NCBI GenBank assembly: GCA_015680685.1
Contig: MNCI01036612.1
Coordinates: 109,849-173,848, forward strand
DNA from: Gnetum montanum
Taxonomy: Eukaryota; Streptophyta; Gnetopsida; Gnetales; Gnetaceae
Length of the DNA: 64,000 nt
Direction: 5' to 3'
Under the pieces are notes generated by a model that was not told the origin of the DNA, searched no databases, and saw nothing but the letters and a program-made list of their open reading frames with translations. Each line of letters begins with the position of its first letter. The first letter of the stretch is position 1. Made by a program: the position numbers and the translations under genes. Below, piece after piece: positions 23,176 to 34,901 of the stretch.

Positions 23176-24400
23176 AATAATTTCTTACCATGTTCATGCT
23201 TCAGATATAGTACATCTTCAGATACGAGTGATTCACAAATTTGTAAACTCGTTGTCATTCATGTTAGCTAGCTTGAAGGCCCTGTTCCCAAAAGATTTTA
23301 TAACCATGTATGGACCTTTCCAGTTTGCTGAGAATTTGTTCATATGCTCACAGATAGCCTTGAGAACGAGGTCTCCCTTCTGTATTTTCTATTGATGTAG
23401 ATTTTCCTAGTGCTTCTCTCATTGCTTGCTCTGATAATGCTCTATGCAATCGAGTGTTTGTGCATGCTCTTCCTCTATTAAGTTGAGGTTGATGATCTTC
23501 AGCTCGTTGTTCTAGGCTTCACTCAAAACATTTGATAGGATCATTCAAAGTGATGGTACCTACAACTCAAGAGGTAACACTACTTCAGATTCATAAATAA
23601 GACTATAAGGTGTCTTACCTGTCGTAGTCCTGCATGTCATCCTATAAGCCCACAACATATAGAGGATTTTCTCATGCCATCGTCTCTTGCTATTGTTAAG
23701 CATTCTCTTTAGCAAATTGATGATGGAATTGTTTGTAGACTCTTCTTGTCCATTTTCATGTAGGTATTATGGCAAGGAGAATGATTGCCTGATGCCAAGA
23801 TTGCTGCAAAAGGTTTGGGTTTCCATACTACTAAACTTTGGCCGATTATCAATCATAATAGCCATGGAAATCCCAAGCCTTGTCATGATTTTTTCTATGA
23901 TGAAGTGGCAAACCTGCTGGGATGTAGTCTTCCTTAGGGGAATAGCCTCCACCCACTTAGTAAAATACTCACTGGTGGTGATGATGAAGCTACGCCCTGC
24001 AGAAGACTTAGGCATGATAGGTCCTATGATATCTAGTCCCCATCGTTGGAAAGGCCATGTGATCTTTGTTGGATGCAATTCTATAGGTGAAACATGTATG
24101 AGATTTGTGTATCTTTGACATGTATTATAGGTCTTGACTTTGGCTAAGCAATCGCGCTCCATGTTAGTCCAGTAGTACGCTAGATGTCTGATTTTTGTAG
24201 CCATAGCCCTAGGTGCTATCTGTCCACCACATAGTCCCTTATGTTCCTCATTAATTACCTTCTGCACTTACTCCTCATTTACGCATGCCAGCAGTATCCC
24301 TTCATAGGAGCATTTGCACATTGTGTTGTCTCCCATGAGCACATACTACCGAGCACGCTTGCGGATCGTATCTCTCTGAGCAGATGTCAATCCATGTGGA
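23176..24400 (-). pseudogene. E2 integrase
   Basis: Minus-strand integrase. The frame 24,267-23,770 is open and shows HKGLCGGQIAPRAM, YYWTNMERD, TCQRYTN (zinc-binding part), then LDIIGPIMPKSSAGRSF, the second catalytic region MIDNRPKF (Asp kept, Gly changed to Arg) and MTRLGISMAI. After a frameshift near 23,765 come NLLKRMLNNSKRRWHEKI and YSLIYESEVVLPLELQ, then a C-terminal part with KFSANWKGPYMVIK near 23,330. It is better preserved than in E1 but still broken. Confidence 0.85.
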
Positions 24401-24549
24401 GGCTCACCATGTTGCAGGTAGGCTTTAATGTTGGACTACCAGTCCTGGGTATTCGCAGTGCTAACAGAGGCTACATGTTCCACCTAAATGATAGGCCCCA
24501 TACACTCGGTAATTGAGGCTGGTAAGTTTGTGAACAAGTGTAGTGGCAC

Positions 24550-24990
24550 ATTTAATGCCAGGGTGGCTAGGGCGTCTGTTGTGGTTTTTTCGTTGCATGG
24601 CACGTGTTGCACGTATGTAGTTGTAAACTATTTGAGTAAGGTTTTTGCTAGGTCACAATAGGGCTTCAGGTGTGTAGCTTTGCAGGCATATACCTCGATG
24701 ATTTGATTCACAACTAGTTGTGAATCTCCGCAAATCGCCAGGTGTTGTATGTGTAATTCTTGGGCAGCTAAGAGGCCCCTAAGTAACCCTTCATACAATG
24801 CTACATTGTTAGTATAAAGGAATGAAAAAAGATAAGCAAAAGGTTGCATTTCCCCAAAGGGGAATGAAATGACAGAAGCTACACTACTTCTCCGCATGGT
24901 CGAGGCACTGTTGAAATGCAAAGTAGCCTCAAGATGTGGTGGGACAGCGTTGATAGTGCTAACATGATCGTTAGGGAATTTGGGGTCTAT
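24550..24990 (-). pseudogene. E2 second RNase H (Tat-type)
   Basis: LHFNSASTMRRSS replaces the catalytic IDGTS of E1, so the first Asp is lost. Retained are NNVALYEGLLRGL (the E of AEYE also changed) and LAICGDSQLVVNQIIEVYA with the third acidic residue. It is read in one open frame with the preceding domain (25,245-24,628). Confidence 0.8.
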
Positions 24991-25460
24991 GATTTCTTGG
25001 TCATTGATAGGTGAGGTCGTAAGTTGCATTGCTATAGCTTGACCTTTCGTTGATGACTGGCTCACATAACGTAAATCGAATTCCATCATTATTTCTTTCC
25101 ACTGGGCTATCCTACTGCTTTCATACAAGTTTTTTGTGAGAGCTTGGAGTATGTTGCTCTTGCAAATAATGTTAATCTTGCTACAAAACATGTAGTGTCT
25201 CCACTTCTTCAATGCAAACACTAAGGCAATGCAGTTTCTCTCCACCTCATTGTATTTTTCCTCATATGCTATTAGTGCATGACTTAGGTAGTATACTAGT
25301 ATCTCAGAACTATCATCTCATTTCTGACATAAAAGTGCCATGATAGATGTGTCCGAGGTGGCAAGGTAGATGAAGAAAAGCTTATTCCTCTATGGTGGGT
25401 AAATAGTTTGGAGGTGAAAAAGCTCTTTCTTCAAATCATCAAAGGCTTGTTGGCATTGAG
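24991..25460 (-). pseudogene. E2 first RNase H
   Basis: FIYLATSDTSIMALLCQK, EILVYYLSHALIAYEEKYNEVERNCIALVFALKKWRHY (shown in part only in the open frame from 25,245), then the tether STKGQAIAMQL. Same degenerate pattern as E1 at 12,746. Confidence 0.75.
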
Positions 25461-26640
25461 TTGTCCATTTGAAGTTAACTCCTTTCTTTAGAAGATGTTG
25501 CATAGGATGTAACTTGTTAGTTAACTTTGCTATAAACCTTCTGATGAACTATACTCTACCCTGTAGCCCATGCAGTTCTTTAAGGTTTATAGGAGGTGCT
25601 AGCTTGATGATGGCCTTAACTTTGTCAGGGTCCACCAATATTCCAACCCTCGATACTACAAACCTTAACACGCGTCTGGTTTTAACCCCGAAGACACACT
25701 TTTTGGGTTGAGACTTAAATCATGCATTTCAAAATGTTTGAGGACTACACCTAAATTGTTGGGATGATCAACGACCTCTTTAGACTTGACTACTATATCA
25801 TCCATGTAGTTTTTCAGCATTTCTAGGATGTAGTTGCTAAAGATGTAAGTCATGGCTCTCTGGTAGGTTGCTCTGGCATTTCTGAGCTCGAAAGGCATCA
25901 TAGTATAAAAAATGTTACCCCATGGGATCATGAAGGTTGTTGTTAACTGATGCTCTGGGTTAATGCGAATTTGGTTGTAGCCAGAGAAACCATCCATGAA
26001 CGATAACAAAGCATGATCAACCATAGTGTCGATGAGTTGATCAATACTTGGAAGTGGAAATTTGTCTTTCATCATGGCTTTGTTTAGATCCTAGAATTCT
26101 ATACAGATATGTATCCCTCCCATTTTCTTAGAAACTAGGACAATGTTAAACACCCATTCTGAGTAATTAACTACTCGGATGAAACCAGCCTGATACAGCT
26201 TGGTGATTTCATCCTGTGCAGCTAGTGTAATCTCTGGTTTAATCTTGTGAGCTTTCTACTTAACTGCTTTAATGCATGATCTAGGAATATGTTGTGTTGT
26301 ATCAACCGTAGATCTAAAACCATCATGTCATTGTATGACCACGTGAAGACTTCAATGTTATCTTACATAATTTTGGCTACATCTTTGCAAGTCGGCAAGT
26401 CCAAGAGGGAGCTAAGCTTCAACATTTTTACTTTCCCCCTAGATGTGGTCATGGGAGTTTTGATGAGAGGGTCCTCAGTTACATCCCCAGACTCTAAATC
26501 TAGGGCTTGGACTAGATGCTTAGGCTAGTCTGGGGATGTTTCGAAGGACGCTATGGTGCTAACTATGGATGATTCCCAATCTTTTAATTCTGGATTCAAT
26601 TGTCTCATGAGTTCTCCATGTGGGCCTATTAAAGCTAAAG
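25461..26640 (-). pseudogene. E2 reverse transcriptase
   Basis: On the minus strand: an N-terminal linker (26,640-26,100; HLVQALDLESGDVT, WSYNDM), then the open part 26,075-25,665 with FPLPSIDQLIDT, SFMDGFSGYNQIRIN, MMPFELRNARATYQRAM and catalytic YMDD at 25,808-25,797. A frameshift after LNPK (about 25,690) and a substitution in FGLKN (FELRN) mark decay. The thumb region continues to 25,470. Confidence 0.85.
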
Positions 26641-26879
26641 GTGAAGAGAGATCATGATGGATTTGCATTCTCACTTGACCTACCAAAATGAGATGAATGT
26701 TTAGTCAAGAGATACCTATTTGCAATAATTGTGAATATCAAACATTTGCAAAGTAGTAATGAGATGCAGACAGTAGAAGTAGTATAAAATATGATACAAA
26801 GCTTAAATTTTACCAGTTTAAAGTCGTGGTGGATCATCAGGATGTAAAAATACAAAACTTCATTTGAAAAAATGCAAGA

Positions 26880-27195
26880 ACTACTAGTTTAATATCTTTG
26901 CAGACTCCCAACTGGTTAGTGTATTAGTTTAAGGTCATTACGGACCGCTAGAATGTGAAAGTTTGAAGGTGCTAGCTTAAGGTCTTTGTAGAATGCTAAT
27001 GAGGAAAAGGCCGAAATTGCTAGTTTAAGGTCTTTGTAGACCAATAATAGGCTATTCTAAGGAGAGTGAAAGGTAGATTAGTTTAAGGGCTTTACGGACT
27101 ACTAACTAGATTGAAGCTATGCATTAGGATTGCTAGTTTAAGGTCTTTCTGGACCACTACCTAGATATTTTTGTGAAGGCAAACATCTAGTTTCA
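26880..27195. repeat. CTAGTTTAAGG array upstream of the E2 antisense promoter
   Basis: Five to six units of GCTAGTTTAAGGTCTTTGTAG and variants at 30-70 bp spacing, ending about 140 bp before the TATA box at 27,338. Counterpart of 11,140-11,400 in E1. Confidence 0.8.
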
Positions 27196-27337
27196 AGCAT
27201 GTCAAGATTTTTTTCTTGGGCCCACTTACCTTAATGTGAATAGTGCTACTATGTCATGGTGGGCATGCTACACTGTATGGAACACCCCACATTAATCAAG
27301 GAGAGAGAATGAAAAGTTTTCCTTTCACCATTTTGGC

Positions 27338-27345
27338 TATAAATA
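27338..27345 (+). promoter_or_regulatory. TATA box of the E2 antisense gene
   Basis: TATAAATA in TTTTGGCTATAAATAGGG, 138 bases before the ATG at 27,476. Flanking sequence (GGAGAGAGAATG, TTTTCCTTTCACCATT) is shared with the E1 promoter at 10,960-11,040. Confidence 0.75.
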
Positions 27346-30300
27346 GGGATTTACCCCTGGTAAACTCATCATTTTTTCTGTAACAGCGTAGTACCATTCA
27401 GAGCGTAGAGTGATTATGCTAATTGAGAGCAAGAGATTTAGCATAGCAACGAAGAAAGAGTTAGCAAGTGAAACGATGGCTCTAAGGAAAGAACACAAAC
27501 ATCTGGCATCCACCAAGGTTGACGAAGTGAAGGAAACCTTAGGGCATGTCTCGCAAGCACACGTCACGATGTGAGAGGAGACATTGTTGGCCCAGTAGGC
27601 TGCTATGCTTTCTCTGTTTTCTTATGCCTCTATTATTATTTCTACTTTCCTTGTTTTTTTTTGAAAATTTTATTTTCTATCATCGTGTTATCATTATTTT
27701 GGCTTATACATCGTCGTTGTTTCCAATTTAGTCACAATAGATGTATGGACACTATGCTAAGGTTGCATGCAATGCTTCCTGAAACTCCATTTTTGTGGTT
27801 GCCATTGCTGCAGAGCCTTGGATGATTTGAGCCACTTAGCATGTAGATAGCGTAGCGTATGACCCTCAGGAGGGTTTGGCCATATGCGTGATGTGACAAT
27901 GCAACACGTGTTCTATCACGGCGTGATGCTAATCGCTTTGTCAAGCAGATTTGTTTGAAAAAATGTAGTGTATTAAATTTTCCATTGTTTAAATATTGTC
28001 TTTAGTTTTTTTTGTTGCTACACTAAGCTGATTTTGCTACACTATTTCCTTCATACTTTTTCTGCTATGCTATTTTTATGAAGAGAGTCATGCTACGGTA
28101 TCTGCTAACTACTAATTTTGCTACGATATATTTGAACTCCACTCAAACATGTTGTTAACATTTTCTATTATGTTGTGTAGGGTGGTGCTAAGGACAATGT
28201 TAATTATCTTAGAAATCATAGGGGTCCTATGCAATGTTAGCGAACTAGTGGCCAATGTTCCTCCACCACATGCACATGTGGGGTAGCAGGTGGTCTGGTT
28301 CCAAGAAGGAGCATAAGACTTTCTACAATTTCTCCTCTAGCGCTTCAGTGTGATCATTTGGTCACATTTGGTGGAGGTATCATCTGTCATAATAGAAACT
28401 TTGTTGCTTCGGGTAAATCAGGGCATTCTGAGATTTTTGATGGATGGAGAAATTAGCAATGCACAAGGAGAAGGATCCAGTCAGCATTCAAACAATTTGA
28501 GGTGTCTGGCCTGGATTTGGGATATGCATGAATATAACTACTATCATCCCTACAACACTTTTTTTATTACGCGTCACATTGGAACGTGCTTCCAAAACCC
28601 ATCAAGAACCATTTACTGTGCCGGTAGGTGAGTTTTGTAGACATGTTCTGCTATGCTGTGCAATTTTTGCTATGCTAGGCAAATGTTAAGAGTGTATTTT
28701 TGTTACCAAGTTTTTTATCAATGAAAATGGAGTTCATGGTGATATGGATGTGTTGGCCTTAGCACAGATGGCACTATGGGAGTTCTCTTCCACTGAGAAT
28801 ATGTGCGCAGGTATGATAGGCCAATGTGGGGGTGAATACAAAACCTACCCAACCCGGTATTCTAGGCTCTATGATAGATGTAAGGAGTTTGGTTGGTTGG
28901 ATGAGGGATGAACACCCTTTAAACCAATCACCATTGAAGATGTCATGGTTGATCTTCTGCAATTCCCGTCACTGTTTAGACTTGATAAGCTAAACTATGG
29001 ATTGTTGCATGTCCGAGTTTCATTCCTATTTTTTCACCTACTTATTTCTTGTCTAACTTGTTTTTTTTTTTTTTGTGTTTTCATGCAAACTGCTATAGTG
29101 GTGAAGAAGTCCCAGGAGGTGACGGTAATCACCTTTGAGCATGAAGAGGCCAACATCTACTTCAAGTATGGGGGATAGATGAAAGCCAACGCTGGTTATG
29201 CAACACAGCCTTGGAATCCCTGATCAAAAACCTTCAAGATGCTGGGCTCATGGACTTGTTCCTGGCCATAAACCTAAGTGTCGCTACTGCTGAGATGCTT
29301 TCCCTAGCTAACTCCTTTTTTGAGAAGGCAGACTGCTTCTGCACATGTGTACATGGCATGCGAGTGATCCTTGAAATCAACAACCAACTATTCATGGACC
29401 TTTTTGGTGTCCCTGCTGATGGTCTTCCCATAGGGTCAAAGACCAAGAAATAGGTGAACCATCAAAGGGATATTGAAGAGTGGCTAGGGGTTGCAAAAGT
29501 GTGAAAGGGGATCATCATGGAGAAGGTCAAGCTGAGAGCCACCAAGGATGTTTACCCCATCTTCTATGCTCATGTGTTTCCCCAGCTACTTTCCTAAGGA
29601 AAGATTTTTGGAATTGAGCAAGCTTGGGTGATGCGGGAGGCCATGGAAGAGGAGGCCCATTACAACTAGGCCAAGCATCTCTGTAAAGCCTTACAAACTA
29701 AAATGATCAAGCTTCATAAGAAGCAGGAGTCCCATTTCGACATGGATCATGCCTTTTACATAGCCTGATTGTAGCATTTCGCAAAGTTTTTGGTAGTCCA
29801 TGAGAATGGTGTCTGGGTTATGTGAGATCGCAAACAGATTTCCAAACCATGAATCTGCCAAATCCTCTAGAACACCCAAGACCAAGATCCCTCAAAAAGC
29901 TATTGGGGAGTCATTCTCTATGACGACTAAGGATCGGCTGGCCCATAACATTCATGGCCAAGATAGCGTAGGAGAGGCAGCCCCTGCTGCTGCTGGTAGC
30001 ATATCGCAGGGGAAACATCTCATCACTGAGACAATGGCCACCAAGTTATAGTGAAAGAGGCCTCATCTAGCTAAGGATACCCTCCATATGGAAGAAGAAG
30101 AGGGGAGAAAATTACAGCTCAAGTTGCGTAGGATGCAACCCCCCATTGGTAAATGCTTTTGCCTATGCTTGTTTCTTTACTTATTTGATGCTTGCTTGCA
30201 ACGCTATGCTACTCTAGGTAGCGTAACATAGCATAGCATCTATTTTAAATTAACTATGCTATAAGCTAATATAAAAACACCTTGTTTCTAGAGGAAGAAG

Positions 30301-32130
30301 AGGAAGAAGAAGAATATGATGAATAGGTGTCAGCCCCCAAGATGGGGGTGACAAATAAAGACATGGAGGCCCCAGTCTCATAAGAAAGGGCCCCGGTCAT
30401 GAGAGAAGAAGGAGCTCTCATCTCAAAGGAAGAAGCTCCCTCTGATAAATAAAACACCCCTACTGAAGAGGAGGACATTTTTGGAGATGAGGAGGAGTCT
30501 CCTACAAATGAGGAAGATGTTGGTGCCTTGAAAAGAAAGGCCCCAACAAATAAAGAGGAATTCCGCATCAACCGAGAAGGGACTTCTACTAGAGATTCCT
30601 TTTCTAAACACAGTTCAGCATCGGGGGAGGACAAATGCTAAGGGTACTTCCATAGTTTTGAGCTAGCAAGAAGGGGAGCTACAATTAGATGCTAGTGAGT
30701 TTGACAATATATTCAATGATATGTCAATGGGTGATCCCCCCGTTATCACCCCCAAAGGTTTACTGGGTAGGATTCCTTATACTATCATTTGTGTTACTCA
30801 TAGCTTTGTTGTAGTCCATCTCAGTCATTACTGACATGTTTGGTTGCATGACAGACACCATTGTTAATGCTATAGAACCTCCTCTGATTCACCTAGAACC
30901 ATGGGCCAAGATCCCTGACAAGCTTACTTTCATGCAGGGGGTTGTCAATGACATGATTGGATGTCTCAGATACGTTGATCCTGAAGTGGATAAGTAAAGT
31001 AGCTATGCTAGGCTCTTCGAGGTTGCTACGCTAGAGTTCTTGAGTTGTTAACTTTGCTACACTATTGTGACTAATGCATTTTTTTTGTGTGGTCTATAGC
31101 CTCTCACCTCAAGTGGGACCCAAAACGTGTATTGAAGGTCAACGTCAGGCCTACATTCCCACCTAAAGTGACTGAGGTGCCTCGTTGCGTATACGAAGAG
31201 GCTAGCAAATGCCCTTTGCACTCAACATGCTCCTTGAGGGAGTGTAGGCACATCAATGAAGACTTGTGGAAATCGGTCTAGAGGATGGAGAAGGAAAAGG
31301 CTAAACTGAGCGTCGAGGTGTGAGACCTCTGATCCCGGTACGCAATACCAATGATGGAAGTTGACACACGGCTATCATAGATTATGCTAGATACTGAACA
31401 ACCATGCAGCGCAACAATGAGGACACCTGATAGATAATAGAATACTAGATGCAGATGGACTTGTTGGCCCAAAAGAACCAGGATTGGAAGGATTACAGTG
31501 CAAGTGTTTACGAGTGGGCACAGTCCTAGAAAAATCATAAGCATATGTATAAACTTGAATGTGCCACCTACCATAAACAATACCGGGATGCTTCAATGAA
31601 GGCGTTTACCTACGAAGAATTTGTGAATTCCATTGTTGCTTATCAGGCCTATAACAAGTTCATGTAGCAAGTGAAAGTCACTGAGTCACCTGAATAGAAA
31701 GTGAATCTTCCCATAGGTGAGACCGCCACTGCCTCCTTCTCTTTAGGACCACCAAGATGGATAGCCATTGAAAAGGAGAAAGCTACTACTAATGCTAAAT
31801 CAAGTGATAGGTATTGGAAAGATATCATGGAGGAGGTCATCTGGCACCGCCCTGGGCTTAGATTAGATCGCATACCCCTCAAAGCGGACGTAGGGCCATC
31901 TCGGGTTACTTAGTTTTTGCCATGCAAAAGTTTATGTTTTTCTAGCGTTTATGTGAACCCTAGCTGACTACTTCATTTTTGCAATGCAGATTCCGAATGA
32001 AGATGTAGGCCTTGTAGAGGGAAAAAAGGATGGAGCAGGAGAAGGCACTGCAGAGGAAGGCAATAAAGAAGGGAATGATGTAGGAGCAAAAGATGCGGGT
32101 CACGATGATGCGAGTGAAGATGATCCATGA
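27346..32130 (+). pseudogene. E2 antisense multi-exon gene between PR and RT
   Basis: Most complete copy of the reverse-strand gene. Exon 1 has ATG 27,476 (ALRKEHKHLAS). Exon 2 is 28,213-28,627 (LRFLMDGEI, CLAWIWDMHEYNYYHPYN, TCFQNPSRTIY). Exon 3 starts at 28,711 (IGQCGGEYKTYPTRYSRLYD). Exon 4 starts at 29,099 and holds a long helical part (29,211-29,453) with NNQLFMDLFGVPADGLP. A glutamate-rich exon starts at 30,292, and later exons end at the stop 32,128-32,130. Introns: 28,628-28,710, 30,149-30,291, 30,758-30,854, 30,994-31,099 and 31,905-31,989, all GT-AG, plus one before 28,213 and a less clear one ending 29,098. The layout resembles accessory plant-transposon proteins (Transposase_32-like is my best guess). 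It carries many stops; function unknown. Confidence 0.75.
30149..30291 (+). other. intron of the E2 antisense gene, with palindromes
   Basis: Donor CCCCCCATTG/GTAAATGC and acceptor TTGTTTCTAG before a run of glutamate codons. At 30,200-30,240 it contains GCTATGCTACTCTAGGTAGC and ACATAGCATAGC, the same palindrome type as the E1/E2 LTR U3. Same place as intron 8,722-8,852 of E1. Confidence 0.75.
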
Positions 32131-32284
32131 TAGCATGGATTTTTGATTTTTTTTGTATTTTTTGAGAGTTTTTGCAAACATTGTTTATGTAAAAGAAAGC
32201 TTTGAATGAAAAAGAGAATTTTGGAACAGAAATTGGTTTTATGCTAGCTTATGTGTTATCTATGTGGTCAATTTTATGTTTTTG
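32131..32284 (+). other. 3' flank of the E2 antisense gene
   Basis: T-rich sequence after the stop (GATTTTTTTTGTATTTTTTG) with GAATGAAAAAG near 32,205, where a plant poly(A) site could be. E1 has a matching A/T-rich stretch at 6,880-7,030. No gene. Confidence 0.35.
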
Positions 32285-32600
32285 TTTTTTAATGTTCTAG
32301 TTTTAGGCCATTTCAGGCCATTGCTAGTTTTAAGCCATTTCGGGCCCCTGCTAGTTTTAGGAAATTTTGGGTCGTCACTCGTTTTAGACCATTTCGAGCC
32401 ATCGATAGTTTTAGTCCATTTCAGGTTGTCACTAGTTTTAGGCCATTTCGAGCTGTCGTACGTGATGTAAACAGAGAAAATTTTGCCAGTTTTAGGCCTT
32501 AGCGGGCCGTAATATAGTTTTAGGTTGTTTGGGGCAACCACTAGTTTTAGGCCATTTCAGGCCCTGTGATAGTAGCATAGTTTTAGGCCATTTCACGCCA
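32285..32600. repeat. CTAGTTTTAGGCCATTTCGG array, E2
   Basis: About nine units of GCTAGTTTTAGGCCATTTC with GGGC/AGGC spacers, the inverse of the E1 array 6,570-6,855. It lies between the 3' end of the antisense gene and the PR tail. Confidence 0.85.
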
Positions 32601-32733
32601 TGGGATGGTAAACAAATGATATGCTAATGATTTATAGAACAACTAATTGGTACCTAGCATAAATGGATGGATGCAAAATAAAAAGGCAGTAAATGTACAA
32701 AGGATGCCAATTGGACAAGAAGTAGTGGGGCTG

Positions 32734-32974
32734 CTATGCTATGCGTAACTGCTTCTTGACCCATCGTGGATTGGGCAAGGTGTAAGGTCGAGACACCTTG
32801 CTATGACCTTCATCTACATCATTGTCCTCTACTTGGAAGGGCAACTTAAACCACGCATTTTTGTTTTCTGAGCCAGCATGCTTGGCTGGATCTTTTGCTA
32901 AATGGTTAGTATCCATAGAGACAGGCACTTCATTCTTAGAGGGTACAACCTCTGAGCCTTGTTCTATATCTACA
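32734..32974 (-). pseudogene. E2 PR tail (all that remains of gag-PR)
   Basis: On the minus strand this reads VDIEQGSEVVPSKNE, then WFKLPFQVEDNDVDEGHSKV and PNPRWVKKQLRIA, matching the tail of E1 PR (6,255-6,495: GSEVVTSENE, FPFQAGHNDVNEGLGK, WVKKKLCIV). It is open from 32,970 to 32,734. Everything upstream (leader, gag, PR core) is absent, and the next bases are a 16-bp host-flank copy and then the LTR. Confidence 0.8.
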
Positions 32975-32990
32975 TCATGTGTATTACACC
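32975..32990. repeat. 16-bp copy of the left host flank inside E2
   Basis: TCATGTGTATTACACC is identical to 19,533-19,548, the host sequence directly outside the E2 3' LTR (including the ACACC duplication). Here it lies inside the element between the 5' LTR and the PR tail. In E1 the bases after the 5' LTR are unrelated, so it is not a family primer site. It marks the deletion junction. Confidence 0.75.
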
Positions 32991-34700
32991 TGTAGCAACC
33001 GAAAACATCAATGGCTGGAAAACACCGAGAGATCATTGGTTGAATAGTCCTAACCCTGGATCTATGTGAGGGACATGTTGGATAAAACGGAAACCCCTGA
33101 ACGGTCTGGTCAATCAGACAGGGACTTAGTTGATGTCACTAAACCTTTTGCAAACATCTTTTTCATAAACAATTCTTATAGAGTAAAATAACAATTATTA
33201 AATATGATGAAATGAAAAACAATGTAAAATGCAATGATAAATAGGAAAATAAAGCGAACTAGAGTTAAAAAATGCACCGCTTCAAGATTACAGCTTTGCT
33301 TTATCAAGATGGATACAATCAGTTGCACAACAATAGGAAGCATAGAGATCCCAAAAGTAACCAAGATGTTCAAAACAAGCCAACTGTGTGCCTGAATGTG
33401 AACTTAAGAGCCAATGAAGCAAAATGCTACAAAACCAACTTGCCAATTGGGGAGTTGCTAACTCATAATTTCTAAAGTTTGTTAACTTGCAAAAAATAAA
33501 TGCTAACAATGCTCAAAATTGCCAACTAAATTCTCAATTTTCCAACAAGAATATTGCCAATTCCTTGATTTTGCTAACTTGCCAACCAAAATTTTGCCAA
33601 CCCTTTGAGCGTTGCTCGTTGGGGTATTTATAGGACCAGAAGGATGTAAGAAAAGAGGCCTAGATGACACGTGTCCTAGACCCATAAGATGTTGATGTGT
33701 CCATGCTGCATGAACATGCAAAGCTGGTCATGGACCTGTCATGCTGCAATTACATTGTCAAAACTGGAGATGCTGGGATTAGGTGTGCCAATGATGTAGA
33801 CAAGAAGTGAAGCACACTGATGTAGCATAGTCATCTACTACGCTATGGATTGTAGCATGTTGGTGTATCGTAGCTACTTGCTATGTTATGCTACGCTGTG
33901 GAGCATAACATGTTAGCGTAGCATAGCTGCTTGCTACGCTGTGCTACACTATGTAGTGTAGCATAGCGTAGCCACCAGTTCAAAGAAGAAATTTGCGTTG
34001 GAGTTAACTACATGTGCTGGAAGCCTTTGATATGTTTTGGCCGATTCTACATGTTTTCCACATTATGCTATGCTACGTAGTGTAGCATAGCATAGCAGCC
34101 AGCCTTGTCTGCAAACTGCACTAAAGTTGCAAACATTTACTAGAAGCTTGATCATGCTAACAACTGCAACTGCAACTTGCTAATCTTACACTTGAGATGC
34201 CTTTTATTTTTCTTGCATCATGACTACGGTGTTCTATGCTATGTAGCATAGCAGAGCGTAGTAGCCAACATAGCCTACTTTTTGCTCAATCTATCATTTT
34301 CTGATGAGAAGCTCTGCTAAGGACTTGAAGTTGAACAAGGAAACTGGTTTTGAAGGCCAGAGTGCTTGCCGGGTGCAATTGAGATCACTCGGTAAGCTAG
34401 ACCTATCTATTTTGATTTTGCTATGCTATGCTACACTGCATAGCATAGCACTTTATTCTATAATAGTTTGGTTGCCTAAGAAACTGTCTTCTGAGCCCTA
34501 CTACGCTACATAGCATAGCGTAGCAAAATCTTCCACAAGAAAACTTGCCAAACTATTTCATGAATCCTGAGCACCACCAAAAACTCTTAGCATCCTGCCA
34601 AACCGTCACAAGGCTACACTTCTGGAAATGTGAACCTCAAGTTCTAAGACCCTAGTGACCCTGGTGAAGCAAGAGTGCCTTGAAATTTTAAGGTGTTTCA
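32991..34700 (-). repeat. E2 5' LTR
   Basis: On the minus strand it starts TGAAACACC and ends GGTTGCTACA. TATA box at 33,632-33,625. TTGCCAAC-rich stretch at 33,470-33,605. U3 palindromes at about 33,825-33,970, 34,060-34,100, 34,230-34,265, 34,420-34,450 and 34,500-34,525. The partner is 19,549-21,321. Confidence 0.9.
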
Positions 34701-34705
34701 ACACC
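34701..34705. repeat. target-site duplication of E2, right copy (ACACC)
   Basis: Directly after the E2 5' LTR end; identical to 19,544-19,548. Confidence 0.85.
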
Positions 34706-34881
34706 ACCGATTGTTTCCTGTTTCAGACCTAGGCAGTGAGGTGCTTTCATACAAAGAAGGAGAAATACTTGTCTATTCAGTGTGCAATGTATTCTTTTTT
34801 ATTATTTTCTCAATCAACCCTAAGGGTTCATTCCAACAATGTGAATGATTTTCTATGTTCTAGTTAGCGCACAAACAACTA

Positions 34882-34901
34882 AGTCCCCGACAACGGTGAC
34901 A
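34882..34901 (-). promoter_or_regulatory. E0 primer-binding site, Asp-tRNA-like
   Basis: Minus-strand TGTCACCGTTGTCGGGGACT closely resembles TGGCGCCGTTGCCGGGGA, the site used with tRNA-Asp by several plant gypsy elements. It starts one base after the LTR end. The differences (GCG to TCA, GCC to GTC) are mostly transitions. Confidence 0.75.

Larger units (their letters stand above)
19549..34700 (-). mobile_element. E2: 15.2-kb Tat-type relative of E1, gag and most of PR deleted
   Basis: Minus-strand insertion into the E0 leader with ACACC duplications and LTRs of 1,710 bp (5', 32,991-34,700) and 1,773 bp (3', 19,549-21,321). On the minus strand: 5' LTR, a 16-bp tract copied from the host flank, the PR tail, an array, the antisense gene (on the window plus strand, 27,338-32,130), an array, RT, two RNase H domains, integrase, an array, the 3' region, the purine tract and the 3' LTR. 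Leader, gag and most of PR are missing compared with E1, so it could only have moved with helper proteins before that loss. Confidence 0.9.
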
